The position numbers and the translations under genes were made by a program. Of a DNA stretch of 16,829 nt, positions 13,757 through 16,829 are shown one piece after another; position 1 is the first letter of the stretch, and each line of letters starts with the position of its first letter. The notes beneath the pieces were generated by a model that made no database searches, was not told the DNA's origin, and was given only the letters and a program-made list of their open reading frames with translations. Origin of the DNA: an uncultured Chryseolinea sp. (GTDB lineage: Bacteria > Bacteroidota > Bacteroidia > Cytophagales > Cyclobacteriaceae); contig CAMLER010000024.1 in the NCBI GenBank assembly GCA_946478915.1, forward strand, positions 1 to 16,829, read 5' to 3'.

Positions 13757-15535
13757 TTATAGTGATAATGAGCCAGGCCTGGGCTTTAATTTGAACTCCA
13801 AACCGCAGTTTAAGCTTCGTAATACCCTTGGTACCAAATGATAAGGGAAAGAAATGCTACAATGGGGTGCGATACAATTCCGCACTGAGGTTTTTTGGTC
13901 ACCTCCATTCTGTTTAAGTAATTTTTTGTCGAGCACGATTTTCCCATCAAGAAATGTCAGAATACTCTCCGTGGCAGGTAGCTGCTCACGCGGGATTTCA
14001 AATATATTTTGAGATAGCACCGCTATATCGGCCAGCTGTCCCTGCGCGAGCGTTCCTTTTTCCATTTCCTTAAATTCCGCAAAAGCGCTGCCTGCGGTGT
14101 ATGCGATGAGAGCCTCCTCAAGCGTCAAGGCTTCCGGGGGATTATCAGGATGAATCGTGGCAAACATAAGATTGAGGAAAGGATTTATTGGACCATCGCT
14201 GCCTAACGCAAAATGGATATCGTTATCGATCAAAGATCGCATGGCCTGGAGGTAACGCGTTCTACTTTTATCCAACCGTTGTCCCATGATCTCCGGAAGT
14301 GTAAGGTGGAGTGGATTCTGAACTACAATTATACCAAGGTCTCTCAGTGCTTTTAGATCCTGCTTATCGACTACAGCCATTTCCGCGTGTTCCAGACGCA
14401 CCCGTTTATCTTTCCAGAAATTGTCTGGATGCAAGTCGCGCATTGTGTTTATAATAGTTGCAATGGCACTATCTCCGACCGCGTGAATTATAATTTGCTG
14501 GTTGTTTTGCAGTGCAAAATTCATAAACGATTTTAATTGCTCGGCGGTGAAGTTCAATCTGCCAAAAGTATTCTTATCTGCGTAGGGCTTGCGCATACAC
14601 GCCAACCGTTCGATTGGAGTTCCATCGAGTATCATTTTTACACCAGAGGCATTTGTATGATCGCTCTTGAAGCTGAAAAAGGATATCCATTCTGATAGTC
14701 GAAGGCCACGGCTATCGGTGGTAGGAAACGCAATGAGCCTGGTCCGGCATGGAAATGACCGGTCGCGATACACCTGCATTGCTGCGGTGGGATTAAAGGA
14801 GGTACACATGTTTTGAACAGATGTAATCCCAAGGGACGCAGTGTATTCGTGAAACCTGTGTATTTCCTTAGCCGATTGCTCAACAGGTAATTTTGAGGCA
14901 AGTATTTCGCTAAAGTGAAAGCCTGCATATTCTTCAAAATGCCCAGTAGACCGACCGTTATTGTCTTTTTCGATTCGGCCCCCGGCGGCCTCAAGTCCTT
15001 CATCTAACTTCAGTAATTTGATGGCCGCTGAATTTAATATTTTGCCATGGCCTGTCCAGGCTTCTAGTATAATGGGATTGTCGGGAGCCAGGAGGTCCAG
15101 CGCTGTTCTTCTGGCTTGCCGGTCATCAAATAGGTCAGGATTTATGCTTCCAAAAATGATAGTACCTGGCTGGAGGTCGCCTACAACTTTCCTAATGCTA
15201 TCGCGAACCATCGGCCAGGGGGTTGGGTTTGCTGGATTTTCAGCGAAATTGATAAACTGTGAAGGATAATCCGGGCCAATGTGAGCATGGGCATCATTGA
15301 ATCCTGGAATGATAAGTCGCCCGCCAGCATCAATTAATTTTGTATTCGGCCCTTTCTGCTTTGTAATATCATTGGTGCCGACAGCTATAATACGGTTGCC
15401 CTTGATCGCCACTGCATCAGCCCAAAGACGATCTTTCTGGGAGGTAAAAACTTTTCCATTATAGAGAATGAAGTCAGGCTGTGCGAACAGAGAGGTGTAA
15501 ACAAGGCAAAGCAGAATGGCGATTACGATTTTCAT
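13757..15535 (-). CDS. Secreted YtcJ-type amidohydrolase
   Basis: 592 residues from the ATG at 15535, with a signal peptide (MKIVIAILLCLVYTSLFAQ). It is an amidohydrolase_3 (YtcJ-like) metal-dependent hydrolase. The N-terminal strand is DFILYNGKVFT, the metal motif HAH is at 83-85 in PGFNDAHAHIG, K300 sits in GVKMILDGTP, and further expected ligands are H351 (IIIHAVGD), H383 (RLEHAE) and D447 (LGSDGPINPF). ADIAVLSQNIFEIP closes the composite beta-sandwich. The family hydrolyses amides and related C-N bonds, and the substrate is unknown. The fold normally ends near TFLDGKIVLD (about residue 536). Here some 55 further residues follow, Cys/Pro/Ser-rich and without a clear fold, which look like read-through into non-coding DNA. 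Confidence 0.88.
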   Translation of the reverse strand: MKIVIAILLCLVYTSLFAQPDFILYNGKVFTSQKDRLWADAVAIKGNRIIAVGTNDITKQKGPNTKLIDAGGRLIIPGFNDAHAHIGPDYPSQFINFAENPANPTPWPMVRDSIRKVVGDLQPGTIIFGSINPDLFDDRQARRTALDLLAPDNPIILEAWTGHGKILNSAAIKLLKLDEGLEAAGGRIEKDNNGRSTGHFEEYAGFHFSEILASKLPVEQSAKEIHRFHEYTASLGITSVQNMCTSFNPTAAMQVYRDRSFPCRTRLIAFPTTDSRGLRLSEWISFFSFKSDHTNASGVKMILDGTPIERLACMRKPYADKNTFGRLNFTAEQLKSFMNFALQNNQQIIIHAVGDSAIATIINTMRDLHPDNFWKDKRVRLEHAEMAVVDKQDLKALRDLGIIVVQNPLHLTLPEIMGQRLDKSRTRYLQAMRSLIDNDIHFALGSDGPINPFLNLMFATIHPDNPPEALTLEEALIAYTAGSAFAEFKEMEKGTLAQGQLADIAVLSQNIFEIPREQLPATESILTFLDGKIVLDKKLLKQNGGDQKTSVRNCIAPHCSISFPYHLVPRVLRSLNCGLEFKLKPRPGSLSL

Positions 15536-15885
15536 ATGGGAAACAAGTTATCAATAAACGCAGATAAGTTTAAAGTTTAGTTTAATGGTTAGAAATTAAT
15601 GTTTAGTCCTACTTTGTCCTTTTGCGTTTTTTGAACGGAGGGATAGGTAGTAAGGAAATAAGCATGCACTATGCGACGCCATCCTTATTCCCTATTCCCT
15701 ATTCCTTTTTTCTAACTTGTCAAAGTAGGATTAATGTTTAAGGTAGCTCGAGGATCAAATAGGTGAAGTTTGAGGTTTGATGTTCCACGGCCCATTCCGA
15801 TATAAAGTTTTGATTAAAATTTTGATCTTAAAAATCAAAGTTGTATACTTGTACTATATATATATGACAATAGTTAAATAGTATA
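15536..15885. promoter_or_regulatory. Divergent intergenic region, amidohydrolase / YtrA-type regulator
   Basis: 350 bases with several repeats. ATTAATGTTTA occurs at 15595-15605 and again at 15730-15740. Next to these copies, TCCTACTTTG (15607-15616) is inverted as CAAAGTAGGA (15721-15730). Between them lies the heptamer array at 15685-15705. Further on, TTTGAT occurs at 15809-15814 and 15821-15826, the second paired with ATCAAA at 15834-15839. Just before the regulator, TATACT (15844-15849) and AGTATA (15880-15885) are inverted around an A/T-rich stretch. The last two are candidates for autoregulation by the GntR protein. No promoter boxes were assigned. Confidence 0.4.
15685..15705. repeat. 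Heptamer array TTATTCC CTATTCC CTATTCC
   Basis: Three tandem 7-base units followed by six T, in the gap between divergent starts. It has the same unit and length as the array at 3386-3406. GCGACGCC just upstream recalls the GCGTCGCACCC before the array at 11647. Confidence 0.7.
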
Positions 15886-16257
15886 ATGATCCAGTTTAAA
15901 CTAGATCCAAAGACAGGTTCTCCGTTTTACAGACAAATTATCGATCAGATCAAATTTGGGATTGCAACAGGAAATCTGAAAACAGGGGAGCAATTGCCCA
16001 CGGTAAGATCATTAGCGGTTGAATTGCGAGTGAACCTGAATACTGTAGCAAAGGCGTATAAGGAACTGGAAATTCAAAATGTTCTGGAAACCCACCAGGG
16101 TACAGGTACATTCATAAGCAGTGATGTAAAAATTCAATTGCCTGCAAAGGAACGACAAAACAAGCTGAAAGAAATATGCAATGAGTTTTCATCGATTGCT
16201 TTCAGTTATGGTTTCTCGATAGATGACATTATCAACCAACTAAAAAAACAAAAATAA
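15886..16257 (+). CDS. YtrA-type GntR-family transcriptional regulator
   Basis: 123 residues. The winged helix-turn-helix of the GntR family fills residues ~5-80: FYRQIIDQIKFGIATG, LKTGEQLPTVRSLAVELRVN, NTVAKAYKELE, then the wing HQGTGTFIS. The remaining ~45 residues are helical with no ligand-binding domain, as in the YtrA subfamily. YtrA-type regulators are usually autoregulated repressors transcribed with a membrane transporter, typically an ABC transporter. Here the next gene, one base away, is an SPFH membrane protein instead, and the pair clearly forms an operon. Inverted repeats immediately upstream are possible binding sites. Confidence 0.9.
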   Translation: MIQFKLDPKTGSPFYRQIIDQIKFGIATGNLKTGEQLPTVRSLAVELRVNLNTVAKAYKELEIQNVLETHQGTGTFISSDVKIQLPAKERQNKLKEICNEFSSIAFSYGFSIDDIINQLKKQK

Positions 16258-16258
16258 A

Positions 16259-16829
16259 ATGGATACGAAGACAGTTGGCACCACGCTAGAAACAAATACC
16301 CTGCGGTGGAATCCGATTTCCATCACAATATTTATTGTGATGATCGGGATAACGCTCTGGTTGTTTTATCTGAAGATCGTGACCGTCCCAATATTTATTG
16401 GTTTGGTGATAGTATCCATTTTCTCGACCATGTCTATACACATCGCCGACCAATGGGAAAAAGCGGTCGTGTTGCGCATGGGTAAGTTTGTCGGGTTGAA
16501 GGGACCAGGTATATTTTTGATCATTCCAATTTTGGATAAAATCGACAAATTTATTGACCAGCGCGTTCGGGTCACAGAATTTAAAGCCGATCAAACGCTG
16601 ACAAAAGATACGGTGCCTGTTAATGTCGATGCCGTTGTATACTGGACGGTTTGGGATGTCGAGAAGGCTGCACTGGAAGTGCAGGAATATCAAATCGCCA
16701 TCTTTCAAATAGCGCAAACGGCATTGCGCGATATGATCGGCAAAAATGAACTAGCGGACCTACTTCAGGAAAGAGAAAAAATCGCAGATGATTTACAAAA
16801 GATATTAGATCAAAATACCAATCCCTGGG
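16259..16829 (+). CDS. SPFH-domain (stomatin/slipin-like) membrane protein, partial
   Basis: Starts with ATG at 16259 and is cut by the right edge after 190 codons. The first residues are polar, then two adjoining hydrophobic stretches follow (NPISITIFIVMIGITLWLFY and VPIFIGLVIVSIFS, about residues 18-57). The SPFH domain begins right after: IADQWEKAVVLRMGKFVGL, KGPGIFLIIPILDKID, QRVRVTEF, TKDTVPVNVDAVVYW and FQIAQTALRDMIGKNELADL. This is the order seen in slipin/stomatin proteins, which form oligomers that organise the membrane and regulate proteases or channels. Slipins often go with an NfeD-like protein or membrane protease, but the downstream gene is not visible. The start lies one base after the stop of the regulator gene. 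Confidence 0.88.
   Translation, partial: MDTKTVGTTLETNTLRWNPISITIFIVMIGITLWLFYLKIVTVPIFIGLVIVSIFSTMSIHIADQWEKAVVLRMGKFVGLKGPGIFLIIPILDKIDKFIDQRVRVTEFKADQTLTKDTVPVNVDAVVYWTVWDVEKAALEVQEYQIAIFQIAQTALRDMIGKNELADLLQEREKIADDLQKILDQNTNPW

Noticed and set aside
15685..15705. Possible CRISPR array because of spaced repeats
   Set aside because: Units are 7 bases with no spacers between them, and no cas genes are present.
16286..16717. 143-codon minus-strand open frame at the right edge
   Set aside because: The plus strand here encodes a clear SPFH domain that continues past the window edge.

Overview
The window looks like a chromosomal segment of a Bacteroidota bacterium, most likely of the Cytophagales type. 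The reasons are: genes without Shine-Dalgarno sequences, small secreted proteins that resemble the plug of SusC/TonB receptors, a lipoprotein with an acidic run directly after its cysteine, a secreted aminopeptidase P, and short A/T-rich intergenic repeats. The assignment is an inference from gene style; no marker gene is present. I see no rRNA, tRNA, CRISPR array, transposase or phage gene.

Layout. 1-397 (minus, cut by the window edge) is a DUF4242-type protein running into a degenerate cyclase-like segment. 581-889 (minus) is a small secreted protein with a TonB-plug-like motif, and 1195-1611 (minus) is an unrecognised secreted protein. 1917-8381 holds a sugar-diacid catabolic group: a GntP-type permease, a glucarate dehydratase-like enolase, a mandelate racemase-like enolase and an HpcH/HpaI (GarL-like) aldolase, all on plus. 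A membrane acyltransferase of the NagX/HGSNAT type lies between permease and dehydratases on minus. 8463-8735 (minus) is a small cysteine-containing protein and 8879-9373 (plus) a lipoprotein with a clear terminator. 9510-10484 (minus) is an AraC-type regulator with a shortened C-terminus, divergent from a membrane-anchored diheme cytochrome c (10617-11570). Then come a secreted Xaa-Pro aminopeptidase (11802-13289), a second plug-like mini-protein (13343-13708, minus), a secreted YtcJ-type amidohydrolase (13757-15535, minus), a YtrA-type GntR regulator (15886-16257) and, one base later, an SPFH/stomatin-like membrane protein cut by the right edge.

How the genes fit. The permease, dehydratases and aldolase make a plausible route: import of a hexarate, dehydration to 5-keto-4-deoxyglucarate, and cleavage to pyruvate and tartronate semialdehyde. 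The tartronate semialdehyde reductase and glycerate kinase that would finish it are not here. The other genes look like separate transcription units.

The most unusual signal is not a gene. Seven short intergenic arrays across the window have a 7-base period with the core GAATAnn (read on one strand or the other). They lie close to gene ends, and one supplies the stop codon of the aldolase. Two of them carry a GC-rich companion segment with dyad symmetry. I also saw a pair of plug-like mini-proteins, an 8-bp leader hairpin before the glucarate dehydratase, and a 6-bp dyad between the AraC gene and the cytochrome gene.
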